64,000 nucleotides of DNA, taken from contig NZ_CABGGS010000007.1 of assembly GCF_902158555.1 (NCBI RefSeq), positions 31,157 to 95,156 of the forward strand, given 5' to 3'. Position 1 is the stretch's first letter, and each line of letters begins with the position of its first letter. The notes beneath the pieces are model-generated. The model did not search any database. It saw only the letters and a program-made list of their open reading frames with translations, and was not told where the DNA came from. The DNA comes from Klebsiella spallanzanii. GTDB taxonomy: Bacteria; Pseudomonadota; Gammaproteobacteria; Enterobacterales; Enterobacteriaceae. A program made the translations under genes and the position numbers. Below, one piece after another: positions 62,866 to 64,000 of the stretch.

Positions 62866-63543
62866 ATGTCTACCCCAGCTAACTTTAATGGTTCTCGTCC
62901 AGTGATTGATGTCAATGATACTGCAATGCTGCTGATTGACCACCAAAGCGGTCTGTTTCAGACCGTTGGCGATATGCCGATGCCAGAACTGCGCGCTCGC
63001 GCCGCCGCGCTGGCGAAGATGGCTTCATTAGCAGGGATCCCGGTGATCACTACGGCATCAGTACCACAAGGACCTAACGGCCCGCTGATCCCCGAGATTC
63101 ATGAAAATGCGCCCCATGCGAAATATATTGCGCGCAAAGGTGAGATCAACGCATGGGATAACCCGGAATTCGTTGATGCGGTAAAAGCAACCGGGCGTAA
63201 GACGCTGATTATTGCTGGTACGATTACCAGCGTTTGCATGGCATTCCCTGCTATTGCCGCTGTTGCCGATGGTTACAAGGTTTTTGCCGTCATTGATGCC
63301 TCAGGAACCTACAGCAAGATGGCGCAGGAGATCACCCTCGCTCGCGTAGTCCAGGCTGGCGTCGTGCCAATGGACACCGCCGCAGTAGCATCTGAGCTAC
63401 AGCGGACCTGGAATCGACCGGATGCCGCAGAGTGGGCTGAGGTTTATACCAAAGTCTTCCCGGCATACCAGTTGCTGATCGAAAGCTACGCCAAAGCTCA
63501 GGACGTAGTGAAGAATAACGAAAAGCTTGATTCACAGCGTTAA
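62866..63543 (+). CDS. YcaC-like isochorismatase-family hydrolase
   Basis: This 225-residue cysteine hydrolase of the isochorismatase superfamily is closely related to E. coli YcaC (208 aa). The catalytic triad is visible: Asp25 ([10 protein letters not shown]), Lys91 ([13 protein letters not shown]) and Cys124 ([11 protein letters not shown]). YcaC itself has no firmly known substrate. It forms an operon with the pirin gene, probably under the divergent LysR-type regulator. The two may handle an aromatic or oxidised compound together, which is inference. Confidence 0.87.
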   Translation: MSTPANFNGSRPVIDVNDTAMLLIDHQSGLFQTVGDMPMPELRARAAALAKMASLAGIPVITTASVPQGPNGPLIPEIHENAPHAKYIARKGEINAWDNPEFVDAVKATGRKTLIIAGTITSVCMAFPAIAAVADGYKVFAVIDASGTYSKMAQEITLARVVQAGVVPMDTAAVASELQRTWNRPDAAEWAEVYTKVFPAYQLLIESYAKAQDVVKNNEKLDSQR

Positions 63544-63688
63544 AATAACTGCCCCACTGCTCAGCAGCGGGGCAGTGTTCATTGCTTAACCGAACGATAG
63601 CGAAAGAATAAATACTGCTTGACCGTTTTAGCGCAACTCCCTATAGTAGCGCCCCGTTGCCCACCTAAGGTGAGCAGCAAAACAATAT

Positions 63689-63776
63689 GGTGAGGTGTCC
63701 GAGTGGCTGAAGGAGCACGCCTGGAAAGTGTGTATACGGCAACGTATCGGGGGTTCGAATCCCCCCCTCACCGCCA
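63689..63776 (+). tRNA. tRNA-Ser(GGA), second copy
   Basis: This 88-base sequence is identical to the tRNA at 60529-60616, with anticodon GGA and encoded CCA. Similarity to the first locus begins about 7 bases upstream and continues through the downstream repeat to the window end. A -10-like TATAGT lies around 63642, so it appears to have its own promoter. Confidence 0.96.
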
Positions 63777-64000
63777 TATTTTAAGAAGAGCTCGTACGCA
63801 AGTACGGGCTTTTTTTTCGCATGTTGCACCCCACCAGGGGGGATGAGAAGCCCCGACCGGGGTTCGACAACTGGCGCAGCCAGTTGGACAGACCGCGAAC
63901 GCAGTAAGCGGGCTGCCCCGAAGGGGCGAGCGTAGCGAGTCAATCCCCCCCTCACCGCCATATTTTAAGAAGAGCTCGTACGCAAGTACGGGCTTTTTTT
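63758..64000 (+). repeat. Tandem repeat carrying the tRNA-Ser 3' end, second array (cut by window end)
   Basis: This is the same structure as at 60598. The unit at 63758-63835 is repeated from 63942 to the window end (period 184), each starting with the 19-base tRNA 3' end and carrying the terminator hairpin (63789-63817 and again near the end). The spacer 63836-63941 is nearly identical to 60676-60780. The extent past base 64000 is unknown. Confidence 0.85.

Overview
This window is a stretch of an enterobacterial chromosome, most likely Klebsiella (K. oxytoca complex or the closely related Raoultella). Its gene order follows the Escherichia coli 23-25 min region from thiK to serX almost gene for gene. 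It departs from E. coli in ways that fit Klebsiella: the flagellar flg block normally between rne and murJ is missing, and so are the curli csg operons normally between ymdA and ycdZ. clsC, yceI and yceJ are also missing.

Layout: 1-2 kb holds thiK (cut by the window edge), lpoB, ycfL and hinT. 2-5 kb holds the siderophore receptor gene fhuE and an unrecognised secreted protein. 5-8 kb holds ptsG, with a recognisable SgrS target and candidate Mlc and CRP sites, and the TatD-type nuclease ycfH. 8-18 kb is a long leftward block for DNA replication, cell-wall and fatty-acid genes: yceD-rpmF-plsX-fabH-fabD-fabG-acpP-fabF-pabC-mltG-tmk-holB. yceF is divergent from it.

18.8-28.2 kb is the main accessory feature: a six-gene, AT-richer, leftward cluster inserted between yceF and rluC. 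It encodes a DASS anion transporter, an iron-type alcohol dehydrogenase, a LuxR-type regulator, a radical-SAM activase, a glycyl-radical enzyme and a TauE/SafE exporter. The glycyl-radical enzyme keeps the Cys, Glu and Asp spacing of glycerol dehydratase. The gene set matches the anaerobic dihydroxypropanesulfonate (DHPS) dehydratase pathway HpfG/HpfH/HpfD known from Klebsiella: import of the sulfonate, dehydration to 3-sulfopropionaldehyde, NADH-linked reduction to 3-hydroxypropanesulfonate, and export. Two 49-bp direct repeats, each holding the palindrome TAGGGAG-N2-CTCCCTA, lie upstream of the two probable transcription units and are a strong candidate operator. At the rluC-side edge there is a truncated 3' remnant of an alpha/beta-hydrolase gene.

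28-50 kb is conserved core: rluC, rne with its long leader, a LysR/MFS pair where flagellar genes sit in E. coli, murJ, yceM, yceH, rimJ, mdtH, grxB, yceB, pyrC, dinI (with LexA box), bssS, solA, yceO, trhO, lpxL, mdtG, msyB and yceK. 50-60 kb holds the osmoregulated periplasmic glucan genes opgGH and opgC, a TetR regulator, ymdB, a small fimbrial-like protein, and ycdZYX with ghrA.

60.5-64 kb holds two identical tRNA-Ser(GGA) genes, each followed by a tandem repeat of about 183 bp that carries the last 19 nt of the tRNA. They bracket a 3-kb module of LysR regulator, pirin and YcaC-like hydrolase.
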